The translations under genes were made by a program, and so were the position numbers. The notes beneath the pieces are model-generated. The model worked only from the letters and a program-made list of their open reading frames with translations. It was not told the DNA's origin and made no database searches. A stretch of DNA of 64,000 nucleotides, taken from the NCBI GenBank assembly GCA_913048295.1, contig CAJWWK010000003.1, positions 24,094-88,093 on the forward strand, written 5' to 3'. Origin of the DNA: an uncultured Dehalococcoidia bacterium (lineage in GTDB: Bacteria > Chloroflexota > Dehalococcoidia > Lucifugimonadales > Lucifugimonadaceae). Shown piece after piece: positions 44,053 to 54,117 of the stretch (its first letter is position 1; every line of letters starts with the position of its first letter).

Positions 44053-45732
44053 CTAATCGTCGGCCGGTGTTGAAGCTGACTGGGTTCCTGTCGCCTCTGC
44101 CGATGCCGAATTGCCAGGCATCCCGCTCCGACCCTTCAACGGAATCTCGCGAATGAATGCCGCGGCCACCACAGAGATGAGTACGAAAATAAACGCGAGA
44201 AAAAACACATCGCCCACCGCGTTCGCAAGCGATTCACGAATTGAGTCGATTACTCTCAGCCCCAACTCGACTCCGGCATCACCAGTTGCAGCGAAAGCGC
44301 TCATCAGGTTGTCAGTCGCCTCCGGGCTCAGCAGTGCGTTCGGATTGTCACCAATTTGCTCTAGTAGCCGGGGCGGAATTACCTCGTAAGCCTCATCCGG
44401 TAGGTTCGTCTGCATCCCGCTCTTGAACTGACGGACCATGTAGGAACCAAACAACGCCAGCCCGATCGACCCGCCCACCGACCGGAAGAACTGCGCCGCG
44501 GAAGTCGCAACCCCAAGAAACTGCTGTGGAACCGAATTTTGGATTGCCGTCGTGTAAATCGGAAATGAAGTTCCGAGGCCAAATCCCATGACAATCGCAG
44601 AGGTCAACGCATAACCGTGAGTCGTATCACCCGACACCCGGCTCAGCCCGAACAACCCCGCAGTCATCACCGATAGCCCAAGCACACCCTGTATCCGGTA
44701 ATGGCCGCCGGTACGAGAAAGTATCTGCCCGCTGCCGGCCGCTCCGAACACAATCCCCAGCATCATCGGAGTCAGGAAACTGCCGCTCGCTGTGGGTGAC
44801 GCGCCGAGCACACCTTGGAAAAACAAAGGCACAAAGAAAATCGCCCCGAACATTGCAAGACCGGTAAGAAACGAGACGAACAATCCGATTCCCACGATTC
44901 GATTCTTAAACACCGCGAGCGGCAGAATCGGGCTGGATATTCTCGATTCGTACAGCACGAACACAATCACCATCACACTGCCCGCAACCAGGGCGCCAAT
45001 AACCTGCGCCGACGACCATTCGAACTGGTTGCCACCCCACGACAGGCCAAGTAGCAGCGGGACAATTGCGAGGACGATCAACACCGCGCCGACTCCGTCG
45101 ATCTTGCGCGTCGGGCCGTCCCTCTTTCTGTCCGGGAACCACCGAACGAATAGCGCAATGATTGGAATACCAAGCGGGATGTTTACGAAGAATATCCACT
45201 GCCAGGAAAGCTGGTCGGTGATGAAACCGCCGAGAGTCGGACCTACTACCGACGACACTCCGAACATCGCCGCGATTATTCCCATGTACTTGCCGCGTTC
45301 GGCCGGTGGGAACAGGTCGGCAATCGTAACAAACGACAGGGCCATGATCATCCCGCCGCCCAGGCCCTGAACCGCCCGTGAAATGATGAGCGCGTTCATG
45401 CTCGGTGACAGCGCGGCCAGCGCCGACCCGGCGATAAATATCGCTATCCCGCCGACGAACAACCACTTGCGTCCGTACACATCGGATACCGCACCAGTAA
45501 TGAGCACCACCGATGTCGAAGCGACAATGTAGGCCGTAGAAATCCATGTAAACCGATCAAAACCATCAAGGTCGGCTACGATCCGCGGGATTGCCGTCGC
45601 GACGATGGTCTGATCGAGCGCGGCAAGGAACATCGCGAACATGACACCGACGAGTGTCACTTTCACCTGCCGGGGAGTTAGCCCGGGCCCCTGCCACTCA
45701 TCCGAAAAAGTTCCAGCCTTCGATTCAGACAA
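44053..45732 (-). CDS. DHA2-family MFS drug exporter (14 helices, EmrB/QacA-like)
   Basis: 559 residues. Signatures of the 14-helix group are MFLAALDQTIVATAIPRI in helix 1 and SAYIVASTSVVLITGAVSDVYGRK in the loop between helices 2 and 3. The C-terminus is hydrophilic. It lies 48 bp downstream of the third large hydroxylase subunit on the same strand, so cotranscription is likely; export of an oxidised product is one guess. Confidence 0.92.
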   Translation of the reverse strand: MSESKAGTFSDEWQGPGLTPRQVKVTLVGVMFAMFLAALDQTIVATAIPRIVADLDGFDRFTWISTAYIVASTSVVLITGAVSDVYGRKWLFVGGIAIFIAGSALAALSPSMNALIISRAVQGLGGGMIMALSFVTIADLFPPAERGKYMGIIAAMFGVSSVVGPTLGGFITDQLSWQWIFFVNIPLGIPIIALFVRWFPDRKRDGPTRKIDGVGAVLIVLAIVPLLLGLSWGGNQFEWSSAQVIGALVAGSVMVIVFVLYESRISSPILPLAVFKNRIVGIGLFVSFLTGLAMFGAIFFVPLFFQGVLGASPTASGSFLTPMMLGIVFGAAGSGQILSRTGGHYRIQGVLGLSVMTAGLFGLSRVSGDTTHGYALTSAIVMGFGLGTSFPIYTTAIQNSVPQQFLGVATSAAQFFRSVGGSIGLALFGSYMVRQFKSGMQTNLPDEAYEVIPPRLLEQIGDNPNALLSPEATDNLMSAFAATGDAGVELGLRVIDSIRESLANAVGDVFFLAFIFVLISVVAAAFIREIPLKGRSGMPGNSASAEATGTQSASTPADD

Positions 45733-45780
45733 CTCTTATCGCCTCAATCCCGGCACGTTCAGTTCGTTGGGTAATACGAC

Positions 45781-48075
45781 CTACGACTCTTCATTTATCG
45801 CAGCAAACACCCGTTCCGGGCTCATCGGCAGGCGAGTCATGCGCACATCGGCAGCGTCCCTGATGGCATTTGCGATCGCGGCGGGTGGTGGGATGATCGG
45901 AGGTTCGCCGACACCCCTGATTCCGAACGCACCCTCATCGGCAGGCGTCTCGAGTATCACGCAGTCGATCATCGGCAGGTCGAGGGCCGTGGGCATCCGG
46001 TAATCCAGGAACGAGGCGTTTCGCATCTGGCCCTGATCATCGAAAACATACTCCTCCGATAACGCCCAGCCGATTCCCTGTACCGCGCCACCCTGCATCT
46101 GGTTCTCGACCTGCGTCGGGTTGACGCACTTGCCGACATCTTGGAACAGCGTGAACCTGGTCAATTGGACCTTTCCGGTGTCGGGATCGATCTCAACGTC
46201 AGCGACCGACATCGCATAGCCATTCGCCGGTCGCATACCCGGATCGTTCGACGCTGTCGCCACAACGTTCGAACCGTTCTGCGTCACCGCGGCACCGGCG
46301 GCCTTGAACGAAACCCTTGAATCCTGGTTGTCCCGGGCATAGAAGAAACCGTCTTCGTACTCGACATACTCGGGATCAACACCGAACCGAACAGCCATTT
46401 TCGCTTTCATCTGCTCGATTATCGATGTCCCGGCCATATACACCGCCTGACTGAGAGATCTCGTGACCCGCGAACCGGCTGCGTTGCCGGCAGGGGGAAT
46501 GCTGTCAGTGTCGACGGTGTGAACGAATATCGCGTCCGCTTCGATACCGAGTGTTTCGGCCGCAACCTGGGCCGTTCCTGTCCGAATGCCGTGCAGGTCC
46601 ACCACGCCAAGCGCGACATCAACCCCGCCATCTTCGTTGATCATTATTCGGGCGCTGGAAACTCCTATCCCGCAGGGCCACCAACCAATTCCGACTCCCC
46701 GACCAACGGGCCAGCCGTTCTCACTCTTCTTGATCGGCCGGATGTAGGCATCGGAAGCCTTCACTTCCTCAAGCATCTCGACGATGCCGATGCGGGTGTA
46801 CTCCTCGTCATCGATATTGTGATCACCGGTCTTCGAGGCGTTCTTGATACGGAAGTCCATCGAGTCCATATCGATCGCACGCGCAAGCTCGTCCATTGTT
46901 GATTCACCACAGAAAGTGGCAACCGTTGCGCCGGGCGCCCGGTATGCGGCAACCCGCGGTGCGTTGGTCACCACGTCATAGGCATCGACCTTCGAATGTT
47001 CGGGCTGGTAGCAGGCAAATATCGTCTGCATGCCCCTCAGGACAGGAGATCCCGGGAAGCCACCGGCACCAAAGACAAGTCGCGCCTGTGCCGCCTTGAG
47101 CTTGCCGTCCTTCGTTGCACCCATCTTCACGGTCACAACCGCACCTGAGGCCGGGCCGGTGGCCTTCAATACCTCTTCCCGGGTCAGGACGATCTTCACA
47201 GGTTTTCCCGATTTACGCGACAGAATAGCGGCGATCGGGGTTATCCGCGGCGTGTTTTTTGCCCCGAAAGCGCCTCCGACTTCGAGGGCCGTTACCTTGA
47301 TCTTGCTGACATCGACCCGGAGCAGGTTCGACATGTTCTGCCGGAGAGGAAACATGCCCTGCGAGTTGGCCCAGATATCGATCCGGCCATCGGCGTGCCA
47401 GTGGACTGTCTCAGCTTCAGGCTCGATGTAGCCCTGGTGCACGAGCGCGGTCCGATAGGTGTGCTCGACGATCGCGTCAGATTCGGCAAAACCCTTATCG
47501 ATATCGCCTTTTCCACCCTCCATATGCCCGGCAATGTTACTCGGAATATCGTCTGAACCCGAAAGCGACGTTGCGACTAGGCCTTCGTGAAGTAGCGGGG
47601 CGTCAGGCGACATCGCCTCGATCGGGTCGGTCACGGCAGGCAGCACGTCATACACCACCTTGACCAGCCGGGCGGCCTCTTCGGCAATGTGAATATCGGT
47701 TGCGGCGACGGCTGCCACCGGGTGACCTTCAAACAACGCCTTCCGGCGGCCCATGATCAGGTTGGCAAGAAACTGGATGTCAATCTCGACCTCGCCCGTA
47801 TCGACATCGCCCGAAACATCCGACGGAAAGTCGGCAGCTGTGCAGACTGCCTCAACACCGGGCATGGCCTCGGCCTCTGTGGTGTCGATGGACACGATAC
47901 GGGCATGCGCATGGGGACTTCGCACAATTTTTGCGAAAAGAGACCCCTGTGCGGTGAAATCGGCACCGAATACGGCCTGCCCGGTTACTTTATCGGCGCC
48001 ATCTACCTTCCGGTATCGCTTCCCAAATTGTTTGAATTCAACATCGTCTGCATTAGTACGAAGTTCAGTTGTCAC
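45781..48075 (-). CDS. Molybdenum hydroxylase large subunit 3
   Basis: 764 residues, same family as the tandem pair but more diverged. GGAFGAKNTPR replaces GGGFGGK, the loop is AAYRAPGA, and the catalytic Glu is in GIRGVGEPPIIPPP. It has no adjacent FAD or iron-sulfur gene and is followed by a DHA2 exporter. It must borrow small subunits from elsewhere. The region 48076-48260 upstream holds a REP-like hairpin. Confidence 0.92.
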   Translation of the reverse strand: MTTELRTNADDVEFKQFGKRYRKVDGADKVTGQAVFGADFTAQGSLFAKIVRSPHAHARIVSIDTTEAEAMPGVEAVCTAADFPSDVSGDVDTGEVEIDIQFLANLIMGRRKALFEGHPVAAVAATDIHIAEEAARLVKVVYDVLPAVTDPIEAMSPDAPLLHEGLVATSLSGSDDIPSNIAGHMEGGKGDIDKGFAESDAIVEHTYRTALVHQGYIEPEAETVHWHADGRIDIWANSQGMFPLRQNMSNLLRVDVSKIKVTALEVGGAFGAKNTPRITPIAAILSRKSGKPVKIVLTREEVLKATGPASGAVVTVKMGATKDGKLKAAQARLVFGAGGFPGSPVLRGMQTIFACYQPEHSKVDAYDVVTNAPRVAAYRAPGATVATFCGESTMDELARAIDMDSMDFRIKNASKTGDHNIDDEEYTRIGIVEMLEEVKASDAYIRPIKKSENGWPVGRGVGIGWWPCGIGVSSARIMINEDGGVDVALGVVDLHGIRTGTAQVAAETLGIEADAIFVHTVDTDSIPPAGNAAGSRVTRSLSQAVYMAGTSIIEQMKAKMAVRFGVDPEYVEYEDGFFYARDNQDSRVSFKAAGAAVTQNGSNVVATASNDPGMRPANGYAMSVADVEIDPDTGKVQLTRFTLFQDVGKCVNPTQVENQMQGGAVQGIGWALSEEYVFDDQGQMRNASFLDYRMPTALDLPMIDCVILETPADEGAFGIRGVGEPPIIPPPAAIANAIRDAADVRMTRLPMSPERVFAAINEES

Positions 48076-48216
48076 AGCAATTCCCGTTCAAATCAAGCGC
48101 AGTCGTTCGCAAAAAAAATCCAACCACATCGCGCGTTTTGAAAACTCCCGACAAAAACGCACGATCAGCCCGCCACTCTACCAGAGAGAAAACCCTTCAA
48201 GACCGCTTCTAAACCC

Positions 48217-48234
48217 TTCTCTCCCCGGGAGAAG
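48217..48234. repeat. REP-like hairpin
   Basis: TTCTCTCCCCGGGAGAA, near-identical to the right head of the pair at 17605-17620, with a degenerate TCTAAACCC tail on its left. Confidence 0.5.
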
Positions 48235-48260
48235 GAATCAACCCGCACGCTCAGCAGCTG

Positions 48261-48704
48261 CTACCGCTTCTTCTGGGGGCGCTCGGCTTCAAACTGGTCG
48301 TGCGGCGGCACCTCTTCACCAACCACGTACAACCAGTAGTAGACACCCATATCGCCAAGAAACTTGAACTGCTTTCGGAAATCTCTCACAAGGTCCTAGA
48401 AACTATCGTGTGACCGAAGGTATTTCTGGAACGTGCCAAACTCTTCGTCGATCTCGATCATCCGGCGGGCGTTATCGGTTATCGCCTGCAACTTCCTGCG
48501 GTTGCGAATAACCCGCGTATCGTCGGCCAGCGCGTCTACAGCCATCTCGTCCATTGCGGCAACGGCACCAATCTGGAAGTCGTGAAAGGCTTCCCTCGTT
48601 GAGGGCCACTTTGATTCGACAACCTTCCATGACATTCCGCTCTGAAATACCGATTTGCTCATGATCTCCAGGTAGTCGCCCAGGTTCTCAGGCACAATCT
48701 GCAC
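48261..48704 (-). pseudogene. DNA-3-methyladenine glycosylase I-like gene with in-frame TAG
   Basis: The frame runs from GTG 48704 through TAG 48396-48398 to a second stop at 48261. Before the stop are VFQSGMSWKVVESKWPS, RVIRNRRKLQAITDNA and FGTFQKYLRSHDSF. Directly after it, in frame, the family resumes: DLVRDFRKQFKFLGDMGVYYW and YVVGEEVPPHDQF. Homologues I recall have Glu at the stop, so GAG to TAG is the simplest change. This short glycosylase-I-like group lacks the N-terminal zinc Cys/His segment of E. coli Tag. The product would remove alkylated adenine. The lesion or a base-call error leaves it broken as written. Confidence 0.75.
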
Positions 48705-48867
48705 AGGTGCTTCATCTAATGGAATATATTCCCCCCTCAGTACAGAAACCCGGCATCCGTTTTATTCGGCAGAACCAGGTTCGATCCCCATCTTTGCGTT
48801 CCAGTGTCCCGGTGCAAAGATTATCCTGTCTGCATAGTTACTGCGAAAACCGCCCAACACACCGCCG

Positions 48868-51072
48868 ATGAATCAACCAATCACCAAAATCAACACAACC
48901 GGCGTCCAGGGCGAATTTCAACGGCAAATCGCCAACGGCCTCCACACATGCGCGACTCTTTCCGTGTTCAAGGACGGCACGCAGGTCGTCGATATTACAC
49001 AGGGCGCACTGCACGCCCGGCCCCTGTTCAGGGTGTTTTCTATGGGCAAGCCGCTGGCTGCGGCGGTCCTGTGGCGCCATAAGGCCCGCGGCAACTTCGA
49101 CTGGGACACCCCGGTTGCCGAGTTATGGCCGGAATTCGGGACCCGCGGCAAATCGAAAATCACGATTGCACACGTGCTGTCTCACACGGCCGGACTGCCT
49201 TCTCATTCGAGCATCCCCGCAATCGACTACACCGACTGGGGGCGGGCTATCTCGCATATCGAAGATATGAGTCCCGAAACCGAGCCCGGGAGCAACGTCC
49301 ACTACCACTCCAGGACATTCGGCTGGCTCGTCGGCGAGATCGCAGCTCGGGTTTCAGGCCTGTCCTTCGACGACGCATTTGACCGTGAAGTCGCCCACCC
49401 GCTCGGGCTCAAAAACACATCGTTCACTCTCAATCCCAACGACTTCGGAAGGGTAGTCCCGCTTGAGGTCGCCGACGACTGGGGCGACAGCAGAACGGCC
49501 ACCGATATGAACGCTGCTTTACACCACCAGGTGATGCTTCCTTCCGGATCACTCATTTCAACCGCCCACGACATCGCGAAGTTCTACTCCGCCATAGCCG
49601 GTCGGGGCAAAATAAACGGAATCCCCTGGCTGCCCGAAGGGATCATCGACGAGGTGACAGCTCTGCGAGCAGAAGGCCAGGATGCAGCCTCGGGAAACTA
49701 TTCGAGAGTCGGGCTCGGTGTTCGGCTTCCCTCCGCCCCGCCAAACCAGTACGCAAGCGCCAACAACCACGACACCGTCGGTCACGGCGGCATGGGCACG
49801 TGCACGGGGTGGGCAAGCCTGGATCACAACATTTCTGTCGCCTACATAACAAACCGCCTTCAACTCGAGGCACCCAACAAGCAGCGATTGTTCGGAATAT
49901 CGCTGGCAGTCAGGCAATCGCTTGGTCTCTCATCAGATTCGGCGACTGCTTCTCCGGCAACCCCCTTGCAACCCTCTATCGAGCTCACGCGATCTCAACG
50001 CGACCAGGAAAACCCTGCGCAACCCAAACGGGTATGGCCAGGCGATGACTGGCAGGTCGCCGAACCCGACGAACTCGGATTGGATCGCGAAAAACTGGCT
50101 GAAGCAGGAAGGTTCCAGGCCGCGGACGCTGGCGACAGGCCATACAGAATCCTGATTGCGCGTCACGGCAAAATAGCTGCCGAATGGAATTTCCGGGTCG
50201 ATCCGCTCGAAAAGGCCCCTCAGGCGTCCGCATCCAAGTCGACTTTTTCGTCTGTTCTGGGAATCGCAGTCCAGGAAGGTGTAATCAAATCTGAAAACGA
50301 CCGTGTTGCCGATTACTACCCGGAAATGCTCGATATCGCACCCGGCCGGGGTCCCAAAGAAGGCCGCCACGTCTTTCCTGAAAACGATGGCATCACGTTC
50401 CGCCATTTGATCGGCAATACATCGGGATACATGAAACCCGGAGAACCCCCCGGCAAGGTATTCAACTACCAGACGTTCGGGATGAACATCCTGACCCACG
50501 CTGTCGCCGCGGCCTACAACCTCTATAAGACCGCCGAACCCGAGCGCGGCACCGGTTTCGGAACGCTCACCGAATGGAAAATACGAAACCCGATCGACGC
50601 CACGTGGTCGTGGGAGTACGGAAACTTCAAACTACCTCCCGATGCCCGCACCGACGTGTTCGGCTACTCCACCGGCTACCAGATGACCCCTCGCGACATG
50701 GCCCGCCTCGGCTGGCTGTGGCTGAACCGCGGCAACTGGGGTGGCGATCAGGTTGTGCCTGCCGGCTGGCTCGATCAGGCAACCAAAGTCTCGCCTGAAA
50801 TCATCGAAAACGAACCCTTAGAACGCCACGTTTACGGCCTCGGCTTCTGGTGCAACGACCAGGCGCAGATCTGGCCCGATCTCCCCCGAGACTCATTCGC
50901 TGCAAGCGGCGCAGGCAACCAGCACATCTGGGTCTGCCCCAGCCTTGAACTCATCGTGGTCCAATCTCCCGGCACCTACCCCTCTCAGGGCGCATTCGAC
51001 TCTCCTGAGCAGGTCGAATACCGCAGGGCCATGCAGGGTCTCCTCGGCAGAATCGTCGATTCGGTTCTCTGA
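48868..51072 (+). CDS. Fusion of two beta-lactamase-fold serine hydrolase domains
   Basis: 734 residues. Domain 1 (about 1-350) is an EstB-like class C beta-lactamase relative with SMGK (58-61), Tyr146 in YHS and HGG (306-308). Domain 2 (about 395-734) is a second, different member with SASK (454-457) and a Tyr in FNYQTFG. A Pro/Ser linker (355-395) joins them. There is no signal peptide, so esterase or amidase activity in the cytoplasm is more likely than cell-wall work. Both active sites look complete. The start ATG is 48868; the region 48705-48867 upstream shows nothing firm. Confidence 0.9.
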   Translation: MNQPITKINTTGVQGEFQRQIANGLHTCATLSVFKDGTQVVDITQGALHARPLFRVFSMGKPLAAAVLWRHKARGNFDWDTPVAELWPEFGTRGKSKITIAHVLSHTAGLPSHSSIPAIDYTDWGRAISHIEDMSPETEPGSNVHYHSRTFGWLVGEIAARVSGLSFDDAFDREVAHPLGLKNTSFTLNPNDFGRVVPLEVADDWGDSRTATDMNAALHHQVMLPSGSLISTAHDIAKFYSAIAGRGKINGIPWLPEGIIDEVTALRAEGQDAASGNYSRVGLGVRLPSAPPNQYASANNHDTVGHGGMGTCTGWASLDHNISVAYITNRLQLEAPNKQRLFGISLAVRQSLGLSSDSATASPATPLQPSIELTRSQRDQENPAQPKRVWPGDDWQVAEPDELGLDREKLAEAGRFQAADAGDRPYRILIARHGKIAAEWNFRVDPLEKAPQASASKSTFSSVLGIAVQEGVIKSENDRVADYYPEMLDIAPGRGPKEGRHVFPENDGITFRHLIGNTSGYMKPGEPPGKVFNYQTFGMNILTHAVAAAYNLYKTAEPERGTGFGTLTEWKIRNPIDATWSWEYGNFKLPPDARTDVFGYSTGYQMTPRDMARLGWLWLNRGNWGGDQVVPAGWLDQATKVSPEIIENEPLERHVYGLGFWCNDQAQIWPDLPRDSFAASGAGNQHIWVCPSLELIVVQSPGTYPSQGAFDSPEQVEYRRAMQGLLGRIVDSVL

Positions 51073-51216
51073 TTGTCCTGCAACCACACAGATCAGTGGA
51101 TTCTCCCGGTCCAATGCATCTCGAATCAATCGAGAACTACTGGTAAACTTCGGAGCGTGAATAAAAATCACAAATGACGACTTCGTGGCTGAACAATATG
51201 CAGCCGAGGGCTTCCG

Positions 51217-51936
51217 ATGAATGATCGTTTCTTTGCACTGAGCATCGCAGGCGGCCGCGGCGAACGCCTGCGCCCCGTGACCGATAACCGGCCCAAGGCA
51301 ATGGTCGAAATCGACGGCAAACCGATCATCGGCTACCAGGTCGACTGGATGCGGGCGCAGGGTGTCACCGACGTGGTGTTCCTGTGCGGCTACATGGGCA
51401 AAATGATTGAAGACTACTTCGACGACGGAACCGCCCACGGCATCACCGCTCACTATTCGTTCGAAGAAACTCCACTCGGAAGGGGTGGCGCGATCAAACG
51501 GGGATTGTCACTGGTGCCGGAAGATGTCAGAGACGTGCTGGTTGCAAATGGCGACATAATCACCAACCAGCCGCTCGACCCAATCATCGATTTACACCAG
51601 ACTTCCGGCGCAACGGGAACGATGATGCTGGTCCCGTATCCGAGTCAGTACGGTGTTGTCGAATCCGATGACCAGGATGTCGTTACCCGGTTCATCGAGA
51701 AAGGGAGCCTCCCTTTCTGGATCAACGCCGGCGTGTACCTGTTCAAACGCCAGATCGAACCACTGCTGCCCGATGTCGGCGACCACGAAACAACCACGTT
51801 TCAGGATCTTGCAAACGAGGGACGTCTGGCTGCGTATCGCTCGACAATGGCCTGGACCAGCATAGAAAGCCCCAAGGACCTCAGCGACATTACAGATCAG
51901 ATTCGCGAGGGGCGCCTGACACTGGCCGGGTCATAA
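51217..51936 (+). CDS. Sugar nucleotidyltransferase (NDP-sugar pyrophosphorylase family)
   Basis: 239 residues. The nucleotide-binding signature is AGGRGERLRPVTDNRPKAM, followed by GKPIIGYQVDW, and the metal Asp is in VANGDI. It lacks the C-terminal left-handed helix, so it is the short form like some mannose- or glucose-1-phosphate uridylyl/guanylyltransferases. ATG 51217 has GAGG upstream. The sugar could feed glycan synthesis. Confidence 0.9.
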   Translation: MNDRFFALSIAGGRGERLRPVTDNRPKAMVEIDGKPIIGYQVDWMRAQGVTDVVFLCGYMGKMIEDYFDDGTAHGITAHYSFEETPLGRGGAIKRGLSLVPEDVRDVLVANGDIITNQPLDPIIDLHQTSGATGTMMLVPYPSQYGVVESDDQDVVTRFIEKGSLPFWINAGVYLFKRQIEPLLPDVGDHETTTFQDLANEGRLAAYRSTMAWTSIESPKDLSDITDQIREGRLTLAGS

Positions 51937-51948
51937 CCGGTCATTCGA

Positions 51949-52428
51949 TCAGGACAGGGCGGGGTCCTGGTCAGACTCTGCGAACAACCGCAGCAGGTCG
52001 TGGCGCGAAATCATCCCGACCGGTTTGCCGCCCTCAACCACCGTCACGTGGTGCGCCCCCGAACCGAACATTAATTTCGCAATAACGGCCAGGTGCGTCT
52101 CGGGACCAACGGTTTTCACATCTTTCTGCATCGCGTCGTCGACAAGAGTGTTTCGTGTGTCGCGAATGACCTCTTCGATGTTCTCGGGATCGCCCAACTC
52201 ACTACCCAGGATGCGCAGAACTGACTGGCGGAGGTACGGCAGCACCGACTCTTCAGGCAGGTATTTCGACTCGGACAACAGCCCTGTGAACTGACCATCG
52301 GCATCGACCACCACGACCGAGCCAATGTTTTTTGCCAGCATCAGGGCAGCAGCTTCGGAAACCGGTTTATCGGCAGCAATCGTCACCACCGGAGAGGTCA
52401 TTATTTCGCTTGCCAGAGTAGTGAGCAT
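51949..52428 (-). CDS. CBS-domain pair protein
   Basis: 159 residues made of two CBS domains. The first is EIMTSPVVTIAADKPVSEAA with SVVVVDADGQFTGLLSE, the second DAMQKDVKTVGPETHL with HHVTVVEGGKPVGMISRHD. Such pairs bind adenosine nucleotides and tune partner proteins. No partner domain is fused. Convergent with the nucleotidyltransferase. Confidence 0.92.
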   Translation of the reverse strand: MLTTLASEIMTSPVVTIAADKPVSEAAALMLAKNIGSVVVVDADGQFTGLLSESKYLPEESVLPYLRQSVLRILGSELGDPENIEEVIRDTRNTLVDDAMQKDVKTVGPETHLAVIAKLMFGSGAHHVTVVEGGKPVGMISRHDLLRLFAESDQDPALS

Positions 52429-52576
52429 AATTCCTATTGCGCTCGCTCATGATGGGGTTCGTTCAAATAAAATTGCGCTCACAACTATAACTCTGGGCGC
52501 GCAAGACAGGATGTGGAAATAGCGAGCAGCAGCCCCAATCGGGCAAGTACAGCCGGTCGCACTCAAACCCAAACGG

Positions 52577-53257
52577 TCAAGCAGGCTGAAGCGCCAGTTG
52601 CTGATGTGCGAAACGGGCGACCTTGATCGATGCCACCGGGATGTTCTCCGATGAGGTGTCCACGGTAATGTCGTACAGGCTCGGGTCGTCCGGTCGTACG
52701 CCATGCACATCGCCGAAATACTCCAGCTGAAGCTTCTCCCGGCGTCCAATAGCGCGCTCGGCATCCGACGCCGACTGTAGTCCTTCGCGTTTCATAACTC
52801 TCTGCACACGGTCTTCCCACGATGCGAAAACCCCGACTTTCAGCGCCTCACGATCACCCGCTTCAAGACACCCCGCCCGGTGCACAAGCACCGCCTTGCC
52901 AGTGTCAAACAGGTTGTCGACAGTCATCATCGTAGATTCGGTCGACTCGGGTTTCACGTGAGCCGTCGTTGGACCGTCGTTGTCCCACGTAAGTGGAAGA
53001 AGCAGTTCCTGCGGCACGTTGAAATACGGGTCGCCCGCGGCGTTTCCAAGCGCAAATCCCGAAACAGCTCGTTCGACCAGCGTCCAGAACCTGTCGACAA
53101 GACCCGAAGATGAATCCGCGCTGGCATTGAGCGCGCCACGCGGCAGGGCGAGCCGGTCGACGTAATCAAAGTCGAACATGCGCGCCACTCGCCTGCCCAG
53201 TTCGGGGGCTCCTGCTCCAATCTGCCCATCCACGGTGATCACTGACATCTCATTCAT
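52577..53257 (-). CDS. Cytidylate-kinase-like family protein
   Basis: 226 residues from ATG 53257; ATG 53248 is also possible. The N-terminus ITVDGQIGAGAPELGRRVA and FDFDYVDRLAL matches the cytidylate-kinase-like family in which the P-loop Lys is lost. DREALKVGVFASWEDRVQRVM and YDITVDTSS are further matches. Kinase activity on CMP is therefore not certain. The start overlaps the tetR end by 8 bp, so the two are cotranscribed. Confidence 0.85.
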   Translation of the reverse strand: MNEMSVITVDGQIGAGAPELGRRVARMFDFDYVDRLALPRGALNASADSSSGLVDRFWTLVERAVSGFALGNAAGDPYFNVPQELLLPLTWDNDGPTTAHVKPESTESTMMTVDNLFDTGKAVLVHRAGCLEAGDREALKVGVFASWEDRVQRVMKREGLQSASDAERAIGRREKLQLEYFGDVHGVRPDDPSLYDITVDTSSENIPVASIKVARFAHQQLALQPA

Positions 53258-53894
53258 CCCTACTCTCTCTCGAGTGCCGGCTGGCATCCTCATCCGAAAA
53301 CTCCAGTGACGTCCTGAAAAGTTGCCACATCGAACCCGCATTTTCACCTAGCGGGTGCGCCGATGGATCGAAAAGCCACCTCGTAACCGCCGACTGGACC
53401 ATGCCGAAGAAGATCATTGCCGCCGCACCGGACGAAACAGTCCGGTTAATCTCTTCCCTCGCGATTCCCTGCGAGATAATTTCAGATACCAGGGAAAGGT
53501 ACTTTTCTACCAACCTGCGACCCGCCGAGCGCACCCTGGGTTGGTCGAACTGGGCCGCCTGGGCGACAACTACAAACGATATTCCCTGCCTGAGTTCGAT
53601 ATACGACACGTGAAGTTGAAGTATGTGTTCGAGCCGCTCCAGCGCATGGCGGTCGGACCGTGTCGCCCGGGAGATCGCCTGAAACAGCGACTCCTCGACC
53701 TCCTGGAGAAGAAGCAGGATTACCTCTTCTTTTGAGACTACGTGGCGGTATATCGCGGCCTCGGTGACCCCAACCTTCGCGGCCACAGCCCGAATGGTCA
53801 GCGCGTCCACGCCACCGCTCGCGATCAACTCGCGCGCCGCCTCAACAATCTGTTGCTGACGTGTCTGATGATCTAGTCGTGTTCGTGTTGCCAT
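53250..53894 (-). CDS. TetR-family transcriptional regulator
   Basis: 214 residues. Residues about 10-60 are the TetR helix-turn-helix with QQIVEAARELIASGGVDALT and VAAKVGVTEAAIYRHVVSKEE. The C-terminal helical domain binds an unknown, probably acyl or hydrophobic, ligand. It heads the tetR-kinase-like pair. Confidence 0.92.
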   Translation of the reverse strand: MATRTRLDHQTRQQQIVEAARELIASGGVDALTIRAVAAKVGVTEAAIYRHVVSKEEVILLLLQEVEESLFQAISRATRSDRHALERLEHILQLHVSYIELRQGISFVVVAQAAQFDQPRVRSAGRRLVEKYLSLVSEIISQGIAREEINRTVSSGAAAMIFFGMVQSAVTRWLFDPSAHPLGENAGSMWQLFRTSLEFSDEDASRHSRESRDE

Positions 53895-54117
53895 TCGTTT
53901 TAACCAGCCAACCTGCGGTTGGTAGTTCTATGTTAGTCATCGTTCACATACTTGGCAACCGAACGAAGACCCTCAAAAGTAATACTGCCGAATCTTGTAT
54001 CTCACGATAAGTGCGCGTTCATGCCCAGAATGCTAATTTCGATGCTGAAACAACCGATGACGACACACCCCACATCGCCCCGAACCAGCTGCAGCCCCGG
54101 CGGGCCTGGCGACCTCC

